Shown here piece by piece: positions 1-7,600 of a stretch of DNA of 15,620 nt. The DNA lies in the NCBI GenBank assembly GCA_025966295.1, contig JAOPVD010000097.1, positions 1-15,620 of the forward strand, in the 5' to 3' direction. The translations under genes and the position numbers were made by a program. Under the pieces are notes generated by a model. It searched no databases and had not been told where the DNA came from. It was given only the letters and a program-made list of their open reading frames with translations. The stretch comes from Frankiales bacterium (lineage in GTDB: Bacteria; Actinomycetota; Actinomycetes; Mycobacteriales; SCTD01). Position 1 is the first letter of the stretch. Each line of letters starts with the position of its first letter.

Positions 1-718
1 GGTACGGCGGTCAGGCGGGCGGGTCGCCCTGACCGCGCTGGCCACCTGGGCGGTGGTCGGCGGGACCACGCTGCGCCGGGAGGCGGCCGCGCTGCACGCG
101 CTGCTCGACGTCGGCGACCTCGACGGCGCCCGGGCGCGGCTGCCGCACCTGTGTGGGCGTGACCCGGCCGCCCTCGACGTACCCGGGCTGGCCCGCGCCA
201 CCGTCGAGTCGGTCGCCGAGAACACCTCGGACGCGGTCGTCGGGCCGCTGTTCTGGGGCGCGGTCGCCGGCGTGCCCGGCCTGCTGGCCTACCGGGCCGT
301 GAACACCCTCGACGCCATGGTGGGCCACCGGTCGGAGCGCTACCGGCGCTTCGGCTGGGCCGCGGCTCGCCTCGATGACGCCGCCAACCTGGTGCCGGCG
401 CGGGTCACCGCCGCGCTCACCGTGGCGCTCGCCCCCGTCGTCGACGGCCGCCCCCGGTCGGCCTGGCGGGCCTGGCGACGGGACGGCGCCAAGCACCCGT
501 CGCCGAACGCCGGCCCCGTCGAGGCGGCCTTCGCCGGTGCCCTCGGCCGCACCCTGGGTGGCCGGCTGTCGTACGCCGGTCGGGTCGAGGACCGGCCGTT
601 GCTCGGCGACGGGCCGGCGCCCACGGTGGCGGACATCGCACGGGCGGCCCGGTTGTCCGCGGCGGTGTCGCTCGCTGCGGGGGCGGCGGCTGTCGCCGTA
701 CGAGGTCTGCGGCGGTGA
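1..718 (+). CDS. cobD: Adenosylcobinamide-phosphate synthase CobD/CbiB, 3' part (5' end outside window)
   Basis: Membrane enzyme of cobalamin synthesis that attaches the (R)-1-aminopropan-2-ol (phosphate) arm to adenosylcobyric acid. The reading frame is open from base 2, so the true start lies upstream; about 238 residues are present and roughly 70-80 N-terminal residues are missing compared with the usual ~310-320. Seen in the sequence: a conserved ENTSDAVVGPLFWGAVAG stretch, AVNTLDAMVGH followed by YRRFGWAAARLDDAANLVPARVTA, and KHPSPNAGPVEAAFAGALG, all family hallmarks of CobD/CbiB. Hydrophobic stretches in between and at the C-terminus (AAVSLAAGAAAVAV) fit a multi-pass membrane protein. 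The stop TGA (716-718) overlaps the GTG start of cobQ by 4 bp, so the two are probably translationally coupled. Identification is secure; the only uncertainty is the start. Confidence 0.95.
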   Translation, partial: VRRSGGRVALTALATWAVVGGTTLRREAAALHALLDVGDLDGARARLPHLCGRDPAALDVPGLARATVESVAENTSDAVVGPLFWGAVAGVPGLLAYRAVNTLDAMVGHRSERYRRFGWAAARLDDAANLVPARVTAALTVALAPVVDGRPRSAWRAWRRDGAKHPSPNAGPVEAAFAGALGRTLGGRLSYAGRVEDRPLLGDGPAPTVADIARAARLSAAVSLAAGAAAVAVRGLRR

Positions 719-2196
719 GGGGGGCGCTGCTGGTCGCGGGCACCACCTCGGACGCCGGGAAGTCCGTCGTCACCGCCGGGCTGTGCCGGTGGCTGGCGCG
801 GCAGGGTGTGAAGGTGGCGCCGTTCAAGGCGCAGAACATGTCGCTGAACTCGGCCGTCACCGCCGACGGCGCCGAGATCGGCCGGGCCCAGGCGGTGCAG
901 GCGGCGGCCGCCCGCGTCGAGCCCGAGGCGGCCATGAACCCGGTGCTGCTCAAGCCGGGCAGCGACCGCAGCTCGCAGGTGGTGCTGCTCGGCAAGCCGT
1001 ACGCCGACGTGTCCGCGCTGAGCTACCGCGAGCACAAGCCGGCGCTGATGCAGGTCGCGCTGGAGTGCCTGGCGGACCTGCGGTCGCGGTACGACGTGGT
1101 GCTGTGCGAGGGCGCCGGGTCGCCGGCCGAGATCAACCTGCGGGCAACCGACATCGCCAACATGGGGCTGGCCCGCGCGGCGTCGCTGCCGGTGCTGGTC
1201 GTGGGGGACATCAACCCGGGCGGGGTGTTCGCCGCGATGTTCGGCACCCTGGCGCTGCTGTCGCCCGCGGACCAGGCGCTGGTGTGCGGCTTCGTGGTGA
1301 ACAAGTTCCGCGGCGACCCGGCGCTGCTGCAGCCGGGGCTGGACATGCTGCGGCAGCTCACCGGCCGGCCCACCCTCGGGGTGCTGCCGTGGACCGAGGG
1401 CCTGGAGCTGGACGTGGAGGACTCGCTCGGGCTGGCGGCCCCGGTGGCCCCGCTGCCGGCGCTCGGCCGCGACGTGCTGCGGGTGTCGGTGGTCCGGCTG
1501 CCACGGCTGTCGAACTGGACCGACATCGACGCGCTGCGCGCCGAGCCGGGCGTGCTGGTGCGGTTCGCGTCGACGCCCGAGGAGCTGGCGGACGCCGACC
1601 TGGTGGTGCTGCCCGGGACCCGGCAGACGGTGGCGGACCTGGCCTGGCTGCGAGCGCGCGGGTTGGACGTGGCGCTGGCCCGGCGCGAGGGGCCGGTGCT
1701 GGGGATCTGCGGCGGCTACCAGATGCTCGGCGGCACGATCGGGGATCTCGTGGAGTCCGGGGCCGGCACGGTCGACGGCCTGGGGCTGCTGCCGGTGGAC
1801 ACGGTGTTCGGCGCCGACAAGGTGCTGGCCCGTCCTGGTGGTGCCTGGCGCGGGCACCCCGTGACCACCGCGTACGAGATCCACCACGGACGGATCACGC
1901 CGACGGCGGGGGAGGCGTTCCTGGACGGGGTGCGGGTCGGCGCGGTCAGCGGGACCGTGTGGCACGGGGCGCTGGAGAGCGACGGCTTCCGGCGGGCCTA
2001 CCTGGCCGAGGTCGCGGAGCTCACCGGCCGGGCATGGGTGCCGGGGACGGTCGCGTTCGAGGACGTGCGGCAGGCCCGGCTGGACCTGCTCGGTGACGTG
2101 GTCGCCGAGCACCTGGACACCGACGCGGTGCTGCGCCTGATCGAGCACGGCGCCCCGGGCGGGCTCCCCTTCATCCCGCCCGGCGCCCCCGCCTGA
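715..2196 (+). CDS. cobQ: Cobyric acid synthase CobQ/CbiP (glutamine-hydrolysing)
   Basis: Performs the four ATP- and glutamine-dependent amidations of corrin side chains b, d, e and g that convert adenosylcobyrinic acid a,c-diamide to adenosylcobyric acid. The 493-residue protein has the family's two-domain order: an N-terminal DTBS-like ATPase beginning LLVAGTTSDAGKSVVTAGL (P-loop variant, residues ~4-22), followed by PFKAQNMSLNSAVT and CEGAGSPAEINL, then a C-terminal class I (Triad) glutamine amidotransferase domain with the nucleophile in GICGGYQMLGG (Cys332) and the histidine in VSGTVWHGALESDGFRR (His417). Length is normal for the family. The GTG start at 715 has GAGG at 702-705, 9 nt upstream, and overlaps the cobD stop. 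The gene ends in front of a large palindrome and a convergent gene. No defect is seen. Confidence 0.97.
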   Translation: MRGALLVAGTTSDAGKSVVTAGLCRWLARQGVKVAPFKAQNMSLNSAVTADGAEIGRAQAVQAAAARVEPEAAMNPVLLKPGSDRSSQVVLLGKPYADVSALSYREHKPALMQVALECLADLRSRYDVVLCEGAGSPAEINLRATDIANMGLARAASLPVLVVGDINPGGVFAAMFGTLALLSPADQALVCGFVVNKFRGDPALLQPGLDMLRQLTGRPTLGVLPWTEGLELDVEDSLGLAAPVAPLPALGRDVLRVSVVRLPRLSNWTDIDALRAEPGVLVRFASTPEELADADLVVLPGTRQTVADLAWLRARGLDVALARREGPVLGICGGYQMLGGTIGDLVESGAGTVDGLGLLPVDTVFGADKVLARPGGAWRGHPVTTAYEIHHGRITPTAGEAFLDGVRVGAVSGTVWHGALESDGFRRAYLAEVAELTGRAWVPGTVAFEDVRQARLDLLGDVVAEHLDTDAVLRLIEHGAPGGLPFIPPGAPA

Positions 2197-2206
2197 CCGC
2201 GTGCCC

Positions 2207-2282
2207 TTCCGCGGCGATCATGGAGTTGTTGCCCGGGGCTCACGCTCAGCGGGTGAGCACAAGTTCCATGATCGCCGCGGAA
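2207..2282. repeat. Long palindromic element, candidate dispersed repeat and bidirectional terminator
   Basis: An 18-bp arm TTCCGCGGCGATCATGGA (2207-2224) is matched perfectly by its reverse complement at 2265-2282. The pairing resumes with TTGT (2226-2229) against ACAA (2259-2262). A second stem inside the loop pairs GCTCAC (2238-2243) with GTGAGC (2253-2258). It fills the gap between the convergent cobQ and DHA2 transporter genes, where a bidirectional terminator would be expected, but it has no T-tract on either strand. Its GATCATG core resembles intergenic palindromes I recall as repeated in actinobacterial genomes; that is memory, not a search. Only one copy was noticed in this window. 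Confidence 0.7.
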
Positions 2283-2298
2283 CCGGCGAGGGCGGGGA

Positions 2299-3852
2299 CT
2301 AGGCGCCGGCGGCGGCCTCCTTGAGGGCGGCGGCCGCGTCCTCCTTGCTGACCCGCACCAGGCTGCAGGCGATGACGCCGGCGATGGCGAGCAGCACGGC
2401 CCCGATCAGGAAGCCGACGGCCCAGCCGGAGACGAGCGCGTCGTTGACCTTGGCGATCAGGCCGCCGACCTCCGGGGTGAGCTGCTGGGTGGCGATCGCC
2501 TGCCGGATGGTGGCGTCGGCCTGCCCGATCTGCGGGAACAGCGACTCAGTGCGGGCCGTGCTCACCGCGGTGAGCAGCGCGAGGCCCAGCGCACCGCCAA
2601 CCTGCTGGCCGGCGTTGAGCAGCGCCGAGGCGATGCCGGCGTCCTCGTGCGGCACCCCGGCGACGGCCGAGCTGGTCAGCGCCACGAAGGTGAGCCCCAT
2701 GCCGAACGCGATCAGCCCGAGGGCCGGCAGGATCGTGCCGACGTAGGTCGAGTCCGGCGAGAGCCGCAGCCCGAGGAACAGCAGACCGCCCGCCGCGAGC
2801 AGCGGGCCGGCGGTCAGCAGCGGACGCGGGCCGATCTGGCCGAGCAGGTTGGCGCCGATGCCGGCGGCGACGCCGATCAGGGCGGTCATCGGCAGGAAGG
2901 CGAGCCCGGCCTTGACGGGGCTGAAGCCGTTGACCTGCTGCATCCACAGGATGAGGAAGAAGAAGATCGCGAAGATGCCGGCGCCGATGAACAGCGAGCC
3001 GAGGTCGGCGCCCAGCACGCTCCGGTTGCGGAACAGCCGGAACGGCACGAGCGGCGCCGGGGACTTCAGCTGCACCCGCACGAAGGCGGCCAGCAGGAGC
3101 ACGGCCAGGCCGATGAGGCCCAGCGTCTTGCCGGAGGCCCAGCCGAACTCGTTGCCCTTGACCATCGCGTAGACGAGCGCCATCAGGCCGCCGGTGACGA
3201 GCACCGCACCGGGGATGTCGAAGCGCTGCGCCCGTTCGTCCTTGCTCTCCGGCACGTACTTCAGCGCGCCCACGACGGCGACGACGGCGATCGGGATGTT
3301 GACGAACAACACCCAGCGCCAGGAGGCGTACTCGGTCAGCAGGCCACCGAGGATGAGACCGATGGCGGCACCACCGGCGGTGATGGCCGACCAGATGCCC
3401 AGCGCCTTGTTGCGCTCCTGGCCCTCCTTGAAGATCACGGTCAGCAGCGACAGGGCCGCGGGGGACATCAGCGCGCCGCCGATGCCCTGCAGGCCGCGGG
3501 CCGCGACGAGCAGGCCGAGGTTGCCCGCGACACCGCCGAGGACGGACGCGATCGCGAACAGCACGGCGCCGCCCATGAAGACGTTGCGTCGTCCGATGCG
3601 GTCGGCGATCTTGCCGCCGAGCAGCAGGAAGCCGCCGAAGGTCAGGGTGTAGGCGGTGACGACCCAGGACAGGTCGCCGTTGCTGTGCACGTTCAGGGCA
3701 GAGGCGATGTCGGGCAGCGCGACGTTCACGATGGTGGCGTCGAGGACGACCATCAGCTGGGCGATGGCGATGACGACGAGTGCGAGGCCCTTGTGCACCG
3801 TGCGTCCGTCGGCGTGGGTCAGGTCGGCGGGTGGAGCGTCCGTGACGGACAT
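2299..3852 (-). CDS. MFS drug exporter, DHA2 (EmrB/QacA) family, 14 transmembrane helices
   Basis: Predicted proton-driven multidrug or natural-product efflux pump of the inner membrane. The 517-residue length is typical of 14-helix DHA2 transporters. Seen: the TMS1 motif LDATIVNVALPDI (residues ~37-49), motif A GGKIADRIGRR (79-89), SWRWVLFVNIPIAVVAVV after a motif C-like glycine-rich helix, and many hydrophobic segments throughout, ending in a short charged tail (VRVSKEDAAAALKEAAAGA). The ATG at 3852 has a GAGGGG ribosome-binding site about 11 nt upstream. It is divergent from a TetR regulator, the classic arrangement for a locally repressed exporter (TcmA/TcmR, LfrA/LfrR types). A candidate promoter (TTGACC, N18, TACCGT on this strand) is overlapped by palindromic operators. 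The substrate cannot be told from the sequence. Confidence 0.93.
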   Translation of the reverse strand: MSVTDAPPADLTHADGRTVHKGLALVVIAIAQLMVVLDATIVNVALPDIASALNVHSNGDLSWVVTAYTLTFGGFLLLGGKIADRIGRRNVFMGGAVLFAIASVLGGVAGNLGLLVAARGLQGIGGALMSPAALSLLTVIFKEGQERNKALGIWSAITAGGAAIGLILGGLLTEYASWRWVLFVNIPIAVVAVVGALKYVPESKDERAQRFDIPGAVLVTGGLMALVYAMVKGNEFGWASGKTLGLIGLAVLLLAAFVRVQLKSPAPLVPFRLFRNRSVLGADLGSLFIGAGIFAIFFFLILWMQQVNGFSPVKAGLAFLPMTALIGVAAGIGANLLGQIGPRPLLTAGPLLAAGGLLFLGLRLSPDSTYVGTILPALGLIAFGMGLTFVALTSSAVAGVPHEDAGIASALLNAGQQVGGALGLALLTAVSTARTESLFPQIGQADATIRQAIATQQLTPEVGGLIAKVNDALVSGWAVGFLIGAVLLAIAGVIACSLVRVSKEDAAAALKEAAAGA

Positions 3853-3887
3853 GGTGTGGGGTTCCCCTCTGCGTACGTTGGCTCAAC

Positions 3888-3922
3888 AACGGTAGACCGT
3901 TGCGCGGTGAACGGTCAACCGC
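3888..3922. promoter_or_regulatory. Tandem palindromic operators between the DHA2 exporter and TetR genes
   Basis: A perfect palindrome AACGGT-AG-ACCGTT spans 3888-3901. A second, imperfect one spans 3904-3922 (GCGGT and ACCGC arms, 7 of 9 positions paired). The hexamer AACGGT recurs exactly 22 bp apart (3888 and 3910), about two helical turns. The first palindrome covers the exporter's putative -10 and the second covers its -35 and the region upstream of the regulator's -10. Inference: binding site of the adjacent TetR protein, controlling both genes. Confidence 0.7.
3889..3918 (-). promoter_or_regulatory. Candidate promoter of the DHA2 exporter
   Basis: On the minus strand TTGACC (3918-3913) is followed after 18 nt by TACCGT (3894-3889), a good actinobacterial -35/-10 pair of the TTGACn/TAnnnT type. 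A start point near 3882 would leave a leader of about 30 nt carrying the GAGGGG ribosome-binding site. Both hexamers lie inside the palindromic operators. Confidence 0.55.
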
Positions 3923-3924
3923 TG

Positions 3925-3930
3925 TAGAGT
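3925..3930 (+). promoter_or_regulatory. Candidate -10 element of the tetR gene
   Basis: TAGAGT fits TAnnnT and lies 7 nt upstream of the GTG at 3938, so the transcript would start at or next to the start codon (leaderless). The best -35 is TTGCGC at 3900-3905 with a long 19-nt spacer, so the promoter would be weak. No Shine-Dalgarno sequence precedes the GTG. Confidence 0.45.
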
Positions 3931-3937
3931 GAACTGC

Positions 3938-4546
3938 GTGACAGCCTCCAACCTTCCTGCCGGGTCGGACACCCCCGATCGTGTGACGCGCGAGGAGCGC
4001 CGCCGCCGCACCGAGGCCACCATCCTCGACGCCGCCCGCGAGCTGTTCGCCGAGCAGGGTTTCGAGCGCGCGACCATCCGGGCGGTGGCCGCGCGTGCCC
4101 ACGTCGACCCCGCGCTCGTGATGCAGTACTACGGCAACAAGGAGGGCCTGTTCGCGGCCTCGGCCCGCTGGCAGGTGGACCACACACGGCTCGCCGCGGC
4201 GTCGCTGGCGGACGTCCCGCTGACCGCGCTCGAGGAGCTGTTCGCGGCCTTCGAGGACCCCGTCATGCGGGACAGCGCGGTCGCGCTGCTGCGCAACTGC
4301 CTGACCCACGAGAGCGCGCTCGGCATCATGCGCGACGACGTCATGTGCGAGCCGCAGGCGATGATCGCGAAGACCATCGGCGGCCCGGACGCCGAGCTGC
4401 GGGCCGGGCTGCTCGGCGCCGCCATGATCGGGACGATGATCGTCCGGTACCTGCTGGAGATCCCGGCCGTGGCGACCGCGTCCCGCGAGGACATCGAGCG
4501 CATCATGGCGCCGGTCCTCAAGACCCTGGTGGACCCCGACACCTGA
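3938..4546 (+). CDS. TetR-family transcriptional repressor, probable local regulator of the divergent exporter
   Basis: Dimeric one-component regulator of 202 residues from the chosen start. The N-terminal helix-turn-helix (residues ~22-73: RRTEATILDAARELFAEQGF, then TIRAVAARAHVDPALVMQYYGNKEGLF) is a clear TetR_N domain. The C-terminal ligand/dimer half ends in AELRAGLLGAAMIGTMIVRYLLEIPAVATASREDI, which resembles the TetR_C_16 type found beside efflux pumps. A longer version could begin at GTG 3929, but that codon overlaps the likely -10 hexamer TAGAGT (3925-3930), so GTG 3938 is preferred, giving a leaderless mRNA. Divergence from the DHA2 exporter and the palindromes in the shared 85-bp gap suggest repression of both genes with release by an exported compound. 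The ligand is unknown. Confidence 0.93.
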   Translation: MTASNLPAGSDTPDRVTREERRRRTEATILDAARELFAEQGFERATIRAVAARAHVDPALVMQYYGNKEGLFAASARWQVDHTRLAAASLADVPLTALEELFAAFEDPVMRDSAVALLRNCLTHESALGIMRDDVMCEPQAMIAKTIGGPDAELRAGLLGAAMIGTMIVRYLLEIPAVATASREDIERIMAPVLKTLVDPDT

Positions 4547-4611
4547 CCGAGCCGCCGCTACGCCGGTTGCGTGACCGCGCGGCCGGCGCGCCGACCTAGC
4601 GTCCGGCTCGA

Positions 4612-4632
4612 GCCACCTGGACGGCAGGTGGC
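4612..4632 (+). other. Hairpin between tetR and the cadherin-like gene
   Basis: GCCACCTG (4612-4619) and CAGGTGGC (4625-4632) form a perfect 8-bp stem with a 5-nt loop, 17 nt before the next start codon. It could end the tetR transcript or sit in the leader of the following gene. There is no T-tract, so a standard intrinsic terminator is not supported. A possible -10 (TAGCGT, 4597-4602) lies just upstream, without a clear -35. Confidence 0.45.
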
Positions 4633-4649
4633 CCGGGAACGGGGGGGCC

Positions 4650-7600
4650 GTGCTCGGGTTCCGCTGGCGCGCTGCCGCCGTCGTGCTCGCGGTCGTGGCT
4701 GCCTTCGTGGTCCCGGGCCCGCCCGCGACCGCCGCTGCCACCACGGCGGCCGTCGCCTCGGTGGCCGGCCCGGTGCAGTACGTCGGCGACGCCGTCGGCA
4801 AGGTCTTCACGGTGGCGGTCCGAAACAGCGGGACCCGCAGCCTGGGCGCGGTGCAGGTCGACGTCCCGGGCAAGGCCTGGCGGGTCGCCGGCTGCCCCGC
4901 GGGCCCGGCCGGGTGGGCCCGGGTGGTGTCCGCCCAGGGCTGCTCATTCCGGAGCCCCGCCGGCCCGGCCGGCAACATCGGACCGGGAGCCACGGTGCGC
5001 TTCCAGGTCAAGGCGCGGACGCTGCCGAGCGACCGCGACCGCAAGGGAACCTGGAAGGTGCTGGCGCGGTCCGACAGCCCGGTGCAGTACGTCACCGCGC
5101 GCCCCGGCGGGCGGGGCCTGCAGGTGCAGGCGTACTCCCTCGAGATCACCAACGTCCTGTCCCGCGGCCCGGTGCGCGGCATCGGCTCGGCCTGCCCGGC
5201 CACCGTCCGGTCGGCCAAGGCCGGGTCCCGCACGGTGCTGGTGATCTGCGGCCGCAACCACGCCCGGGTGCCGTTCGCCCTCAACCCCGGGTCGGCCAAG
5301 CTGGCGGGCGACTTCGGCACGCCCGGGCGGCTGGTCAGCGGCCGGGTCAAGCCCGGCCGGGCCAGCGTCGTGGTGGCCAACTACGCCGACGTGCTGGTCT
5401 CCAAGGTGCTGGGGGCCAACCGGAAGGTCGCGCTGACGCTGACCAGCACGTCGGGGCAGCGCGCGCCGCGGGTGACGTACGGCGGCTTCAGCGTCACCGA
5501 TCTCGCCCCGGTGGCGAAACCGGTGTCCCAGGCGGTCACCGAGGACGTGCCGACCGCGGTGACGCTCGTCGCGACCGACCCGGACGGCGACACGACCACC
5601 TTCAAGGTGCTCACCGGTCCGGCGCACGGCAAGCTCAGCGGCTTGTCGGGCCCGTCCTGCAGCGGCTCGCCCGGCCGGACCTGCAGGACGCAGACCACCT
5701 ACGTCCCGGTCAAGGACTACGCGGGTCCGGACTCGTTCCGCTACCAGGTCAGGGACGACTTCGGGAAGACCGTCACGGCGACGGCGAAGCTCTCGGTCGC
5801 CGGGGTCAACGACGCCCCGACCCGCGTCAACCTCAACCCGCAGAGCGTGCGGGAGGGGCTCGCGGCCCCCGCGCTGGTGGGCGCGCTCACCACCAGCGAC
5901 CCGGACGCCGGTGACCGCTTCAGCTACGCGCTGGTGCCCGGCGACGGCGACGCCGACAACGCCCTGTTCGCCATCTCCGGTACGTCGCTCCTGACCGCTG
6001 TGGTCCTCGACCGGGAGACCAAGCCCACCGCCAGCGTGCGGATCCGGAGCACCGACGGCGGCGGGGTCTTCGTCGACCAGGTCCTTCTGCTCACGGTCCG
6101 GAACACCAACGAGCCGCCCACCGGCATCACGCTGGACAGGGCGACCGTCCTGGAGAACCAGCCGGCCGCGACGACCGTCGGCACGCTGTCGACGACGGAC
6201 CCCGATCCGGACGACACGCACAGCTACGCCCTGGTGCCGACCTCCGGCGGGGACGAGGCCGGCTTCGCGCTCAGCGGGCCGACGCTGTCGACGACGGTGC
6301 CGTTCGACCGGGAGGCGCGGAGCAGCTACGCGCTGGTGGTCCGCAGCACCGACCTGGCCGGCGAGTTCGTCGACACGCCGCTCACCATCACGGTGGTCAA
6401 CGCCAACGAGCCGCCGGCCGCGCCCGTGCTGACCGGCAGCGCGCTGGACGAGAACCAGGCGCCGGGCAGCACCATCGGCACGCTGTCGGCCACCGACCCG
6501 GACGGTGATGCCCTGACCTACAGCCTCGCGGCCGGGCCGGACGCCGCCGCCTTCACGGTGGTCGGCACCGCGCTGCGGTCCGCCAAGGCCTTCGACTTCG
6601 AGACCCGGAGCAGCTACTCCCTGCGGCTGCTCGCCTCGGACGGCTCCGGCGGCAGCTCCGAGGCGACCGTCACCGTCACGGTGCGCAACGTCAGCGAGGC
6701 CCCGGCCGGTGTGGCGCTGTCCAGCACCACGGTGCCGGAGAACAGCACGGGCCCGGCCCTCGTCGGGACGCTGTCCGCGGTCGACCCCGATGGCGACGCG
6801 GTGACGTTCGCGCTGCCCGCCGGGGCCGGCGACAACGCGTCCTTCACCGTGAGCGGCTCCGCGCTCCGCACCGTCGGTCCGTTCGACCGGGAGACCAAGG
6901 GCAGCTACAGCGTGTCGGTGGTGGCCCGGGACGCGGGTGGCCTGGCGTCCCCGGCGGCGGCCTTCACGGTCGTGGTCGGCAACGTCAACGAGCAGCCGAC
7001 CGACCTCGCGCTGTCCAACGTGGCGGTCCCGGAGGGCGCCGCGCCGCCGACCGCCGTGGGGACGCTGTCCACGGTGGACCCGGATGGCGGCACCTTCGGC
7101 TACGCGTTCGCGGACGGCGGCGCCGACAACAGGCTGTTCAGCCTGGCCGGTGCGGCCCTCAACGCCGAGCAGTCCTTCAACTACGAGACCCGCCACACCT
7201 ACTCGGTGCGGATCCGGTCCACCGACGAGGGCGGGCTCTGGACCGAGAAGGCGTTCACGATCGAGGTGACCAACGCCAACGAGAAGCCGACGAGCCTCGA
7301 CCTGAGCGGCACCACGGTCCCGGAGAACAGCAAGGTCGGCACGGTGGTGGGCACCCTGTCCTCGACCGACCCGGACGCCGGCGACAGCGCCAGCTACTCA
7401 CTCCCGACGGGCCTGGGTGACAACGGCTCGTTCCAGGTGCAGGGCACCACCGTGGTGACGACGAACAGCTTCGACTTCGAGGCGAAGGCCGCCTACACGC
7501 TCACGGTGCGGGTGACCGACGGCGGTAAGGCGACGTTCGACCAGACCGTCACGATCCAGGTCACGAACGTCAACGACCCGCCGCTCGACCTTGTCCTGCA

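Noticed and set aside
340..2148. 602-codon minus-strand frame opposite cobD-cobQ, plus a 573-codon plus-strand frame in the same area
   Set aside because: Both are out-of-phase shadows of cobD and cobQ with Gln/Arg/His- or Arg/Gly-rich translations; the real genes carry the conserved motifs.
3929..3937. GTG 3929 as the tetR start
   Set aside because: It overlaps the likely -10 hexamer TAGAGT at 3925-3930 and adds only three residues (MNC) outside the TetR domain.
2546..5380. 944-codon minus-strand frame running through the exporter, TetR and cadherin-like genes
   Set aside because: It crosses the divergent promoter region and three clearly identified genes, and shows no domain of its own.
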